A stretch of 64,000 bases of DNA from Natronorubrum bangense (GTDB taxonomy: Archaea > Halobacteriota > Halobacteria > Halobacteriales > Natrialbaceae), in NCBI RefSeq assembly GCF_004799645.1, contig NZ_CP031306.1, positions 496,001-560,000 on the forward strand, written 5' to 3'. Positions 17,077 through 27,020 of this stretch are shown here, in pieces; the first letter of the stretch is position 1; every line of letters begins with the position of its first letter. Under the pieces are notes generated by a model. That model was not told the origin of the DNA. It did not search any database and saw only the letters and a list, made by a program, of their open reading frames with translations. The translations under genes were made by a program, and so were the position numbers.

Positions 17077-17676
17077 CTAGTTGCTTGACGACAAAATTCG
17101 CACGCGCTGAATATCATCGAGTTCGGACCCCAATCGCCAGAGTGCGCGATAGAGCGTCCACATATCGCACTCGAGGTGGTCGGCCAGCGATCGACAGCGT
17201 TCGAGGTACGTTTCGTACGCCTCGAGTGAGAGCGTATCCGGATAGACCTCAGGCAACTGTCCAGCGGCATCCAGAACTGCCAGTTCTCGTTCGCCAACGA
17301 CGATAAACGACGATGGATCGATAAACAGCAGATAGGCGGAAGCGACCGGAACGTCTACGCCCTCCAACGTTGTCAGTCGGGAGACTCGCTCGGACACGTC
17401 GGATGCCGTGGCCGCGTCACCGATAACACGTTTGACCATCTCAAAATCGTTCTGTCCGAACCGGTCTTCAGCTGCTCGACGCTCTGCGTTCGGAACGTCG
17501 CCGAGAGAGCGCCGATAGTACCATCTGACGACCCACTCTGCATCACGCCACCCGAATTCGCCGCTTTCGAACGCTCCCGGTAGCCCCTCGATCTGTTCTT
17601 GCTCGACAAGGTACAGTGGCTCTTGTGTCCGGTATTCCTCAGCTTTCGTCTCGATGATGGTCCGTGTGAGCTCCAC
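17077..17676 (-). CDS. Hypothetical protein, haloarchaeal type
   Basis: A 199-residue, mostly helical, acidic protein without membrane segments or cysteine clusters (one Cys). Features include EGLPGAFESGEFGWRDAEWV near residue 32, aromatic-rich WVVRWYYRRSLGD, and a C-terminal leucine-rich helix (LEAYETYLERCRSLADHLE). The central piece VPVASAYLLFIDPSSFIVVGER recalls DNA-glycosylase-like helical proteins, shown here as VASAYLLFIDPSSFIV, but this is only an impression. The start at 17676 gives MELTRTIIETKAEEYR. No function is assigned. Confidence 0.7.
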   Translation of the reverse strand: MELTRTIIETKAEEYRTQEPLYLVEQEQIEGLPGAFESGEFGWRDAEWVVRWYYRRSLGDVPNAERRAAEDRFGQNDFEMVKRVIGDAATASDVSERVSRLTTLEGVDVPVASAYLLFIDPSSFIVVGERELAVLDAAGQLPEVYPDTLSLEAYETYLERCRSLADHLECDMWTLYRALWRLGSELDDIQRVRILSSSN

Positions 17677-17963
17677 GATACTCGATTGTTCACGGGCGTT
17701 CGAGTAGAACTTTTGCCCCTGGTCGCCGCGCTGGTGGCATCGACCGCTTTTCGAGCGGGCGAGTGTGACGGTGGATCGATGAGCGACGGGCTGTGTTTGT
17801 CAGTCCCGATGCGACCGCAACACCTCCTGTGCTCGTGCGGGACATCGGTGCGGCAGACCGTACCGTGGCAGCTGAACTGAGGTGGTCAGTGCTAGAAAGA
17901 GTCATACATGTGGAGGTTGATAGTCGCTGTAGCGCGACTTACGAACGTAGCCGAATGTGACCC

Positions 17964-20075
17964 ATGTCCAGCGATAATCCAGATCCCGTGAAAACTATCT
18001 GTCCGTACTGCGGTGTCGGGTGCGGAATTACGGTACAGCCTGGTGAAGAGCCCAGTGACGTCCGGTTTATGCCGTGGGGTGATGCACCAGTAAACGAGGG
18101 CCGTGTCTGTATCAAAGGTGGAGCAGCGACGGAAGTCGTCGATCATGAGGACCGGTTGACCAACCCACTGATCAAAGAGGACGGTGAGTTCCGCGACGCA
18201 TCGTGGGAGGAAGCCTACGAGTACGTTGTCGACGAACTTGCCCGCATTCGAGACGAGCACGGGCCCGACGCGATGGGGTTTTACGGCTCATCGAAGGTGA
18301 TGAACGAGGAGAACTACCTTCTCCAGAAGCTGACCCGCCGCTACGGAACGAACAACGTCGACAACTGCACGCGAATGTGTCACGCGTCGACCGTCTGGGC
18401 GCTGCGAACGAGTCTGGGCGCGGGTGCGATGACCAACAGCATGGAGGACCTTCGAGACGAGGCGGACGTCTTCTGGATCCAGGGTGCGAATCCTGGCGAG
18501 CAACATCCCATCGCCAACAGCCAGTACTTCCGGCAGGCAGTGCTCGACGGTGCGACCGTTATTCAGGTCGACCCACACGCGAACAAGACGACGCGGTCGT
18601 TCAAGATCGACGACACTGACCGCCACCAACACCTCCAGTTGAACCCGGGAACTGACATCCCGCTGTTGAACGTCGTCATCAAGACGGCACTCGAGAATGA
18701 CTGGATCGACGAAGCGTTCATCGAGGAGCGAACCGAAGGCTTCGAGCATCTCGAGCGGTCCCTTCGAGACTTCGATAAAGCGGCCGCCGCCGAGGAGTGT
18801 GGCGTTCCACTCGAGGAGATCGAACTGGCCGCAGAGAAGTACGCCACGGCCGACAACGCGGCCATCTTCACCGGAATGGGGATGAGCCAACATCGGTGTG
18901 GTGTCGACAACGTCCAGAACGAGATCAACCTCGCGCTGATCACGGGGAACGTCGGTCGACCCGGGACGGGTGTGAATCCACTTCGAGGCCAGAACAACGT
19001 CCAGGGGACCTGTGATGTCGGTGCGATGCCGAACGTGCTCCCGGGCTATCAGCTGGTCGACGACGATGCCGCTCGCGAGCGCGTCGAACAGGTTTGGGGG
19101 TTCGAGGTGCCCGACGAGCCGGGGCTGACGAACGTCGAACTCTCCCATGAGTTCGGCGAGTCAGTCAAGGGGCTGTACGTGATGGGGGAGAACCCGGTCA
19201 TGTCCGAGCCCGACGCCAATCGAGTCGCCGAACGAATCCAGCAACTCGAGTTCATCGTCGCACAGGACATCTTCATGACCGAGACAGCCAAGTACGCCGA
19301 CGTCGTCCTTCCGGCGACGAGTTGGGCCGAACGCGGTGGCACTGTCACGAACACCGACCGGCGCGTCCAGCGCATGCGTGGCGTCGGGAAGGTCCACGAA
19401 AACACGAAACACGACCTCGAGATCGTCTCGGAGATCGGGAAACGGCTGTTCGACGATGGGGAAGCGCTGTTCGACTTCGAGGACCCCGAGGCGGTGTTCG
19501 AGGAACTCCGGCAGGTCTGTCCCATCTATCACGGGATGACCTACGACCTCCTCGGCGAGGAGGGGCTCCACTGGCCGTGTTATGAACCCGGCGACGAAGG
19601 AGACCTGTTCCTGTACGAAGACGAGTTCGACACTGAGAGCGGTCTCGGACACATCGAGGGGGTTCGCCACCAGCCACCAGCCGAGACGCCAGATGAGGAG
19701 TATCCACTGATTTTGACGACGGCTCGGCTCGAGGAACACTACAACACCGGCACGATGAGCACCCGATCACCGACGCTCAACCGGCAGACGCCCGAAAATT
19801 TCGTCGACGTCAACCCTGCAGATGCAGAGCGATACGGGATCGAAGACAGCGACGAAGTCACACTCAAATCACGGCGCGGCGAGATCACAGTCGAAGCACA
19901 AGTCACGGAAGACATCAAAGAAGGTGTCGTCTGGACGACGCCGCATTTCGCGGCCGCCTCCGCAAACAGACTCACCAACGACGTTCTCGACGAACGAGCG
20001 AAGATCCCCGAGTACAAGGCTGCAGCTGCCGAGATAGAGGTCTCAATCGACGCCAACACAGCCGCTGACGACTGA
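17964..20075 (+). CDS. fdhF: Formate dehydrogenase-like molybdopterin oxidoreductase, catalytic subunit
   Basis: A 703-residue bis-MGD enzyme. An N-terminal 4Fe-4S domain (CPYCGVGCG, closed by GRVCIKG near residue 50) precedes the molybdopterin domain, and the MoCo dinucleotide-binding domain is at the end (ARLEEHYNTGTMSTRSP, VDVNPADAERYGIE, VWTTPHF). The metal ligand is Cys139 followed by His140 (NCTRMCHAST), as in Cys-type formate dehydrogenases, so formate oxidation to CO2 is the best call. There is no Tat signal, so it is cytoplasmic. No beta subunit, diaphorase or fdhD lies nearby, and the electron acceptor is unknown. Start chosen at the ATG directly before the cluster. Confidence 0.9.
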   Translation: MSSDNPDPVKTICPYCGVGCGITVQPGEEPSDVRFMPWGDAPVNEGRVCIKGGAATEVVDHEDRLTNPLIKEDGEFRDASWEEAYEYVVDELARIRDEHGPDAMGFYGSSKVMNEENYLLQKLTRRYGTNNVDNCTRMCHASTVWALRTSLGAGAMTNSMEDLRDEADVFWIQGANPGEQHPIANSQYFRQAVLDGATVIQVDPHANKTTRSFKIDDTDRHQHLQLNPGTDIPLLNVVIKTALENDWIDEAFIEERTEGFEHLERSLRDFDKAAAAEECGVPLEEIELAAEKYATADNAAIFTGMGMSQHRCGVDNVQNEINLALITGNVGRPGTGVNPLRGQNNVQGTCDVGAMPNVLPGYQLVDDDAARERVEQVWGFEVPDEPGLTNVELSHEFGESVKGLYVMGENPVMSEPDANRVAERIQQLEFIVAQDIFMTETAKYADVVLPATSWAERGGTVTNTDRRVQRMRGVGKVHENTKHDLEIVSEIGKRLFDDGEALFDFEDPEAVFEELRQVCPIYHGMTYDLLGEEGLHWPCYEPGDEGDLFLYEDEFDTESGLGHIEGVRHQPPAETPDEEYPLILTTARLEEHYNTGTMSTRSPTLNRQTPENFVDVNPADAERYGIEDSDEVTLKSRRGEITVEAQVTEDIKEGVVWTTPHFAAASANRLTNDVLDERAKIPEYKAAAAEIEVSIDANTAADD

Positions 20076-20163
20076 GTCTTCGACTCTCGTTCTACTCGAG
20101 AACACGGCGACGTTCATCATCATGAATTGACAAAACCCCATTATAAAATCAGAGCCGAACGGA

Positions 20164-20931
20164 TCAGTCCTGATCGGATGACCGCGTCGCTCGGACAGGG
20201 TTTTGCTCGTGTGCTTGCTCGAGATCGCTCGCAGTAACAGGTGCGCTGACAACACCGTTCTTCGTATCTCCCTCTGAACGAATCCGTCCATCTGGTCCGG
20301 CAACGAGACTGTGTCCAGCATGGCTGCGCCCGTGTTGATCTCCAATGTGATTCGAGGCAACGACGTAGAACGGACCGTCTCGAGCACGGGCACGTGAAAG
20401 GAGTCGCCAGTCAGAGAGATACGAGGTTCGCCACGCCGCGTTCACGGTGAGGACGTCACAACCAAGCTGGGCGTACTCAAGTCCGACTTCCGGAAAATTG
20501 AGATCGTAACAACAACAGAGACCAACGGTTCCAACAGGTGTCTCGACGGTCGTTGGCCCCTCACCCGAGCTGAATACTTCGGCTTCTGCACCCCAGGGAT
20601 ACTGTTTTCTGTATGCTGCTTCGACACCATCTCCGGAGACGACGACCGTTGTATTGTACAGGTTATCGCCGTCCCGTTCGGGGAGACCAACGGCGAGCAG
20701 AGATTGGATACTCCCTGCGATCTCGGTAAGTGAGTCAGTGATGGGGCCTGGGACAGACGCTGCGAGGTCGGGAACGGTCTCGAGGTCGTAGCCGGTGACA
20801 CAGAGTTCGGGAAAGACGGCAAATGCGACGTCCGTCCGAAGATCACTACCGAGAGCACGTATCGACTCGAGGTTCGCATCGATATCGCCGATAGCCGGCT
20901 CGAACTGGCAGGCTGCGATATGATCACTCAC
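20164..20931 (-). CDS. Carbon-nitrogen hydrolase (nitrilase superfamily amidase)
   Basis: A 255-residue single-domain member of the nitrilase superfamily, hydrolysing amides or nitriles. The catalytic Glu is in FAVFPELCVTG (near residue 42), the Lys in AAYRKQYPWG, and the nucleophile Cys in GLCCCYDLNFPEVG. A second Glu in the SSGEG region may assist. The length and end fit omega-amidase or N-carbamoyl amidohydrolase groups. It is transcribed away from the broken FAD/Fe-S oxidase with 224 bases between them, so the two probably share a regulatory region. Confidence 0.88.
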   Translation of the reverse strand: MSDHIAACQFEPAIGDIDANLESIRALGSDLRTDVAFAVFPELCVTGYDLETVPDLAASVPGPITDSLTEIAGSIQSLLAVGLPERDGDNLYNTTVVVSGDGVEAAYRKQYPWGAEAEVFSSGEGPTTVETPVGTVGLCCCYDLNFPEVGLEYAQLGCDVLTVNAAWRTSYLSDWRLLSRARARDGPFYVVASNHIGDQHGRSHAGHSLVAGPDGRIRSEGDTKNGVVSAPVTASDLEQAHEQNPVRATRSSDQD

Positions 20932-21155
20932 GGCAGCTCACCCCGTGAAGTACCTCGGGGTCGAGCCCCGAGGCACTCTCGCTGTATCTCTGTAGAAGTT
21001 TTGTTTCGACTGACGCGCTGGAAGTTCCATACCCTCGCTTGGTCTCGACCGGGAATGAGCGTTCGGTCGGACATGTCTCGAGATTAACCTTCCACTGGGA
21101 CAAAAAGGGTTCCGTCTGTACGACTCGAGGGTTAACCTGTGGGAGTTCCAAGCAA

Positions 21156-24028
21156 ATGGTAATGGGTGTCACAACGAGCGACCTGCGAGTACCGACCCCC
21201 CTTGAAGGCGTGCTCGAGGGAGAGGCCGATTTCGGCGAGCCGACGCGGACGCTGTACGCGACGGATGCCAGTATCTACGAGGTCAAACCCGCGGGAGTGG
21301 TCTTTCCCGCGGGACGAGAGGATGTCCGTCGGGTCGTCGAATACGCCCGTGAACACGGTGTGAGCATCACGCCAAGGGGGCGGGAAGCAGTCTGACCGGT
21401 AACGCTGTCGGTGAGGGGATCGTCCTCGACTGTGAACGGCACATGGACGAGATCGTCTCGGTTGACTCCGAAGCAAAGACGGTGACGGTTCAGCCGGGCG
21501 TGGTTCTCGACCAGTTGAACGACCGTCTGGCCGACGACGGGTTCTACTTCCCGCCAGACCCGAGCACCTCGAGCACCTGCACGATCGGTGGCATGGTCGC
21601 TAACGACGCCGCAGGAGCACACTCGGTTCGACACGGAACGACCCGTGACAATGTTCGATCGGTCGAGTGTGTCCTTGCAGACGGCACTGTCTCGAGGTTC
21701 GAACACCTCGAGGGCGATCGTCTTGAAACCGTCTGTGACCGAGAGAATCGGCTCGGTGATCTCGCTCGCACCCTTCGCTCGATCGGGTCCGATCACACCT
21801 CCGAGATCGACGAGCGCTATCCCGACGTCGAGCGCAACTCGAGTGGCTACGACCTCGATGAAAGCGTCGCTCCCGACGGCTCGTGGCTCGATCTCTCGAA
21901 GCTGATCGTCGGCAGTGAGGGAACACTCGGTGTCATCACTGAGGTCACCCTCGAGTTGACGGAACTGCCCGAGCGGAAGGCTGCGGCTCTGGTCTTTTAC
22001 GACGGCGTGATCGAGGCGGCCGCTGCTGTCGAATCGACGCTCACAGCAGATCCGAGTGCGGTCGAACTCGTCGATGCCGACGTCCTCGGATATGCTCGAG
22101 ACGCCTGGGGATTCGACCTTGTCCCAGCCGATGCGGGGGCGGCGTTGCTCCTCGAGGTCGAAGGCGATTCGGTTCGGATCGAAGACGCCCTCGAGACAGC
22201 TCTCGAGGCCGCCGAGACGAACGCAACTCTCGGTGTCGAACGAGCACGCTCCAAAGAGAAACAGGAGACACTCTGGAAGATCCGGAAAGCGTCGAATCCA
22301 CTTCTCAACCGTCGACCCGGTGACGAGCAAGCCCCGTCGTTTATCGAAGACGCTGCGATCCCGCCCGAACAGCTCCCGGAGTACCTCGAGCGGGTACGTG
22401 AGATCCTCATTGAGTACGAACTGGACGCGAGCGTGTTTGGACACGCAGGACAGGGTGTGTTACACGTCAAGCCGTTTCTGAACCTCAAAACTGAACGGGA
22501 CCGCGAGCGGCTGCGGGCGGTCAGTGAGGCGGTCCACGACGTCGTCCTCGATCTCGGTGGCTGTGTGAGCGGCGAACATGGTGATGGTCGTCTCCGATCT
22601 GCATATCTCGAGGCGATGTACGGCGAGACGCTGTATGCAGCGTTCTGTGAGCTAAAGCGTGCGGCGGATCCCAACGACGTATTCAATCCGGCAAAGGTCG
22701 TTCCCGACTCGGAGGGGCGACTGGCTGGTGTTGAGGACGGACTTCGCTTCGACGGCTACGATCCCGATGCGCTCGAGACGGCACTCGATTTCGACGACGA
22801 GGATGGCATTGGCTCGCTCATCGAACAGTGCAACGGCTGTTCGAAGTGCCGAACGACCGACAGTGGTGTGATGTGTCCGTCCTACCGAGCGGAAGAAACG
22901 GAGGTGACGAGCACGCGTGGTCGGGCGAACGCACTCCGAGCCGCTATCGACGGCCGTCTCGACGAGGATGCCATCACGAGCGACTGGTTTACAGAGGAAG
23001 TTCTCGACCGCTGTCTCGCCTGCAAGGCCTGCGAAACTGAGTGTCCGACCGGCGTCGACATGGCGAAGCTCAAGACCGAACTCAAGCATCAGAAACATCA
23101 GCAAGACGGCGTTCCACTTCGCTCGAGAGTGTTTGCGAACGTCCGTACGCTCAACCGGCTCGGGAGTGCACTTGCCCCCATTTCGAACCGACTGGCCTCT
23201 ATCGGATCGGGCCGGGACATCCTCGAGCGCATTGTCGGTATCGACCGGCGTCGCGAACTGCCCGCATTCGCCTCGGAGTCGTTCCTCGAGTGGTTCGACG
23301 GTCACGTCCCCCATTCCACTGCTGGCGAGCGCGGCCGCGTCGTGCTCTTTCCTGACTGTTATATGGCTTACAATCATCCGGAGGTCGGACGGGCAGCAGT
23401 GAGGGTGCTTGAGGGCTGTGGCTATGCCGTCTCCGTTCCCGACGTATCCTGTTGTGGGCGACCAGCGCTTTCTCAGGGAATGATCGATCACGCCCGTGAA
23501 GACGCCGCAGACAACGCGGAGACGCTCGCTGGCTACACTCAGACGGACGTCCCGGTTCTCTCCGGCGAACCCTCCTGTGTCAGCGCGTTGCGGGAGTACG
23601 ACGACATACTCGAAAACGCCGCTGGCGTCCCGAACGCCGCTACGAGCGTCTCGGCGTTTTTGCTCGAGGAAGTCGGCGACGACCTCGTCGAACTCGTATC
23701 CACCGGAGGAACCGATCACGTCGCGGTCCACACGCACTGTCACTCGACGGCCAAGGGGTTCGATCGCGCGCCGGTCGCCTTGCTCGAGCGGGCGGGCTAC
23801 GACGTTGACATCGTCGATGCGACCTGCTGTGGGATGGCCGGAGCCTTCGGTTACGAGAGCGAACACTACGACCTCTCGCGGTCACTCGGTGAGAATCTGA
23901 ACATGAAGATCGACGCGCTTGAACCAGATATCGTGGCAACGACGGGTGCATCGTGTAGCCAGCAACTGGCCGATCTCGATCGGGAGACGATCCATCCACT
24001 GGTGTTGCTCGCGGAGGTGATCGAATGA
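21156..24028 (+). pseudogene. FAD/Fe-S D-2-hydroxyacid dehydrogenase with one frameshift
   Basis: A second GlcD/GlcF-type fusion, about 957 residues if read through. The reading frame breaks at the five-G run 21376-21380: one extra G restores TPRGAGSSLTGNAVGEG, which matches the family FAD loop and the paralogue at 8115. Downstream, all domains are present: FAD-oxidase C-terminal (HAGQGVLHVKP, SGEHGDG), ferredoxin cysteines (CNGCSKC, CLACKACETECPTG) and two complete CCG domains (VSCCGRPALSQG and DATCCGMAGA). The rest of the frame is intact over 2.6 kb, so this is either a very recent mutation or a base-calling error. The stop overlaps the next start (ATGA). Confidence 0.85.
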
Positions 24029-24882
24029 CGGCTGACTGGCTCGAGGGCGCGATCGACGTCCACGTCCACACCGCACCGGCGATGGTCGACCGTGCGCAGG
24101 ACGATCCAGCGCTCGCTCGAGATGCCCTTGAAGCGGGACTGGACGCTGTCGTGGTCAAGAGTCACGTCGTGCCGACGGTCGGGCGCGTTGACGCAGTCAA
24201 CAGCGCGCTCGGCGAGCAGATCCTCCACGGCGGAATCACGCTCAACGGGAGCGTCGGCGGGCTCAATCCCGAGGCTGTCGAGACAGCACTCGAACTTGGC
24301 GCGAAGATCGTTTGGCTGCCGACCACGTGGGCGCGAAACCACGCTGCCAGAGCGCGGGCGGCCGGCGAAGCGGTGTTTGTCGGACAGCGTGTACCCACTG
24401 AAGCGGAAGACCTCGAAGTAACGAACGGGTCGGGTGTAACCACGGCGGTACAACGAATTATTGACCTCGTTGCCGAGTACGATGCAGTGCTTGCAACGGG
24501 ACACATCTCACCCACCGAAATCGAGGCGGTCGTCGACGCCTGCACCGAGAGGGAGGCGACGTGTCTGATCAACCATCCGTTTTTCCGGATTACCGACCTC
24601 TCGATCGAACAGCAACTGTCTCTCGCTGAACGTGGTGCAGTAATGGAGTACTGTGCGTACGCAGTCGAGAGCACACCCGGGCACACTGTTGATCGGGTCG
24701 CTGAGGCGCTCGAGCGACTGGGGTCGAGCCACTGTGTGCTGGCGACCGACTACGGCCAGGTCGGAAATCCGGCAGTTCCCGGTCTGGCGGAGTTTGCGAC
24801 GGCTGTCTCCGACGCTGGTGCGTCCGAAACGGCAGTTCGGCGGTCGTTGACGGACACGCCCACCCATCTGATCGGGTTGTGA
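24025..24882 (+). CDS. Metal-dependent hydrolase (DUF6282-like, amidohydrolase fold)
   Basis: A 285-residue TIM-barrel metallohydrolase. Predicted metal ligands are all visible: DVHVHTAP near residue 12, VVKSHVVPT with the Lys/His pair near 47, TGHIS near 160, INHPFF near 180 and ATDYGQVGNP near 240. The substrate is unknown. Translation is coupled to the upstream oxidase (ATGA overlap), so it likely acts in the same pathway. A second hydrolase follows 87 bases later. Confidence 0.8.
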   Translation: MTADWLEGAIDVHVHTAPAMVDRAQDDPALARDALEAGLDAVVVKSHVVPTVGRVDAVNSALGEQILHGGITLNGSVGGLNPEAVETALELGAKIVWLPTTWARNHAARARAAGEAVFVGQRVPTEAEDLEVTNGSGVTTAVQRIIDLVAEYDAVLATGHISPTEIEAVVDACTEREATCLINHPFFRITDLSIEQQLSLAERGAVMEYCAYAVESTPGHTVDRVAEALERLGSSHCVLATDYGQVGNPAVPGLAEFATAVSDAGASETAVRRSLTDTPTHLIGL

Positions 24883-24969
24883 CCGACGGGATATCTTGGA
24901 CCCCTACTTGAACCCTACCACGTGTCCCAGTGAACGCTGATACTGGAATCCCCCAAAGCACAGGGTGTA

Positions 24970-25785
24970 ATGACGGACACACCGGTCGTCAACGCACACC
25001 ACCATATCGGTAACGAGAACGAAGAGAAAGATCGCACGTTCGAGTGGAACGAAACCGTCGACTCGGTTATCGAGGCGATGGACGAGAACGGCGTCGACGC
25101 GACGATCCTCCAGCCACTCGGCGGTGACAACGACAAGTCGGTCGCCGAAACCCACGATCAGATCTACGAGGCGAGCCAAGAACACGAGGGTCGCATCTTC
25201 GGAACCGCGGCGGTCAACCCCCACCTCGGGACGGAGTTCGTCCACGAGGAGATCACCCGCTGTGTGCAGGAACTCGATTTCAAGTACGTCAAACTCCACA
25301 CGCTCGCATGGGGTGTCGATCCAACCACGGACATCGCCTACGACGTCTTCGACGCCTGTGTCGAAAACGACGTCCCCGTGATGGTTCACACCGGCCCACA
25401 CGGCATGCCGTTCTCGGTTCCCGGGATGTACATGCCCGTCGCCGAGGACTACCCCGAACTGGACATCGTCTTCGCTCACATGGGCGGAGCGTACACGCTC
25501 GCCCAGGAAGCCATCTTCATGGCCGAACGGTACGACAATATCTACCTCGACACCACGCTCGTGTTGAACATGTACCTCAAGCGGGCGCTCGAGGCCGTCG
25601 GTGCAGACCGGATCATGATGGCTGCCGAACACTCCTCGAACATCCCCGTTGCGCTCACCAAAGTCGACTGTATCGGCGCGACAGAGGAACAAAAGGCCAA
25701 GATTCTCGGTGGCACCGCCGCCGACTTCTACGACCTCGACGTCGCAAAGCAGTCCTTCGAGGACCAGCTCGCCGCCGACGACTAA
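24970..25785 (+). CDS. Amidohydrolase-2 family protein
   Basis: A 271-residue TIM-barrel protein of the amidohydrolase_2 group (decarboxylases and lactonases such as ACMSD and 4-sulfomuconolactonase). Metal-site elements are NAHHHIGN at the N-terminus, VMVHTGPHG near residue 140 and FAHMGGAY near 165. The last catalytic Asp, usually in a GSDxP context, is replaced by MMAAEHSSNIP. The family also shows DFKYVKLHTLAWG, close to the usual GFKGIKLHP strand. It sits in the same direction as the oxidase and the DUF6282-like gene. Confidence 0.82.
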   Translation: MTDTPVVNAHHHIGNENEEKDRTFEWNETVDSVIEAMDENGVDATILQPLGGDNDKSVAETHDQIYEASQEHEGRIFGTAAVNPHLGTEFVHEEITRCVQELDFKYVKLHTLAWGVDPTTDIAYDVFDACVENDVPVMVHTGPHGMPFSVPGMYMPVAEDYPELDIVFAHMGGAYTLAQEAIFMAERYDNIYLDTTLVLNMYLKRALEAVGADRIMMAAEHSSNIPVALTKVDCIGATEEQKAKILGGTAADFYDLDVAKQSFEDQLAADD

Positions 25786-26180
25786 GCCGGATCGCTCGGT
25801 CAACCGACTCGCCAACCACTTTTTCGTTCCAATGTCCGATGCCTGTGAGCGTACGGCTGTTACCGACTTGGCCCGCACGGTCCGACTCGAGACGAACCGT
25901 GGCGTGTTCGAATGGGGGACACCCACTCGCGCTCGCGGTGGGCGAGAACGACCACTCTCCGAAACGGATCACCTCGAGAAACGTCGGCAGCTGTTCGCGT
26001 TCGCTGACGTCGACTTGCTGACTACATATATAGACTAATCGACATTTCTATCGCGTCTATCATATACCTCGTTGACACACTCGAGTCGGGCAATTATCGT
26101 GACTCGTTCTGTTCGACACCCGATGGAATATCAATCACACTTCAACATTCTATTTATATCCCCTATGAGTTGTTAGCAGT
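25786..26180. other. Intergenic region with the promoter of the HTH_10 gene
   Basis: No gene is seen in 395 bases. TTTATAT at 26153-26159 lies 22-28 bases before the ATG at 26181 and is a good leaderless TATA box. The short plus-strand frames around 25800-26030 lack recognisable features. Confidence 0.5.
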
Positions 26181-26879
26181 ATGCTGACTGCGGAACTAAG
26201 CGTCCGATACGAGGGCGATTGGACTGACGAACTCGCAAAGTACGACGTCTTTGGGGAGTTTTTAGCCTCGACGTTCCGCAACCGGGAATACATCGGGATC
26301 ATGGCCCTTGAAACGGACGACCTCGAGGCCTCACTCGAGGTGATCCGCGACCATGCGATGACCGAATCGGTCGAAGTGGTCGAGCGGTACTCGCCCGCAC
26401 CCGGGGATCGGATGGCTGCGACGCTGTTTATCCGCGGTCAGCTGACCGAGTTCACCCCGTTGCAGACGTTGTTGTACGAGGGATATCTGCCGATTGGCCC
26501 CACCACGCTCGAGGACGGCAGGGAGTGTTTCGATCTTCTCCTCTCCGATCGTGATGAGCTATCGAAGGCAGTTGAGGTGCTCGATGACTTCGGTAACGTC
26601 CAAATCAAACGGATTTCCCGGGATTTTAGCCGCCAGATCCTTCCGAGTGCTGCGGGCTGGCAAGAACTGCTCTCGTCGTTTCCCCCACGCCAGCGTGAGA
26701 TACTCAACGTCGCCTACGAGCAGGGCTACTACGAGATCCCTCGGGAGACAACGCTCGAGGAGATTGCAGACGAGATTGGGATCACGAAGACGACGGCGTC
26801 GAATCACTTGCGAAAGTCCGAGCGACGCGTCATCGAGTTTCTCGTGACGTATCTCAATCTTGCGGCGAGCGACGGATAG
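26181..26879 (+). CDS. HTH_10 (bacterio-opsin-activator-type) transcriptional regulator
   Basis: A 232-residue regulator of the Bat/DmsR family. The N-terminal ~155 residues are the sensor-like domain seen in these haloarchaeal proteins (RYEGDWTDELAKYDVFGEF). The C-terminal winged helix begins LSSFPPRQREILNVAYEQGYYE and carries the recognition region TLEEIADEIGITKTTASNHLRKSERRVIEF, split here as TLEEIADEIGITKTTASN and HLRKSERRVIEF. It has its own TATA box. Position after the oxidase/hydrolase cluster makes it a candidate local regulator. Confidence 0.88.
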   Translation: MLTAELSVRYEGDWTDELAKYDVFGEFLASTFRNREYIGIMALETDDLEASLEVIRDHAMTESVEVVERYSPAPGDRMAATLFIRGQLTEFTPLQTLLYEGYLPIGPTTLEDGRECFDLLLSDRDELSKAVEVLDDFGNVQIKRISRDFSRQILPSAAGWQELLSSFPPRQREILNVAYEQGYYEIPRETTLEEIADEIGITKTTASNHLRKSERRVIEFLVTYLNLAASDG

Positions 26880-26987
26880 CTGGCAGACACGAACTGATCT
26901 ACGTCTCTCTCCTGAGAAATTGCTACAGCTAAAACACTTCTGGAGAGACGAAGTCAGAGCACAATCAAACGGTGTCGTTCGGTCGTG

Positions 26988-26996
26988 TTATTTATA
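26988..26996 (+). promoter_or_regulatory. TATA-like box before the Tat-exported hypothetical
   Basis: TTATTTATA lies about 25-33 bases before the ATG at 27021, inside a short AT-rich stretch. Confidence 0.45.
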
Positions 26997-27020
26997 TGAA
27001 TATAATTTCAATTGCAACTA

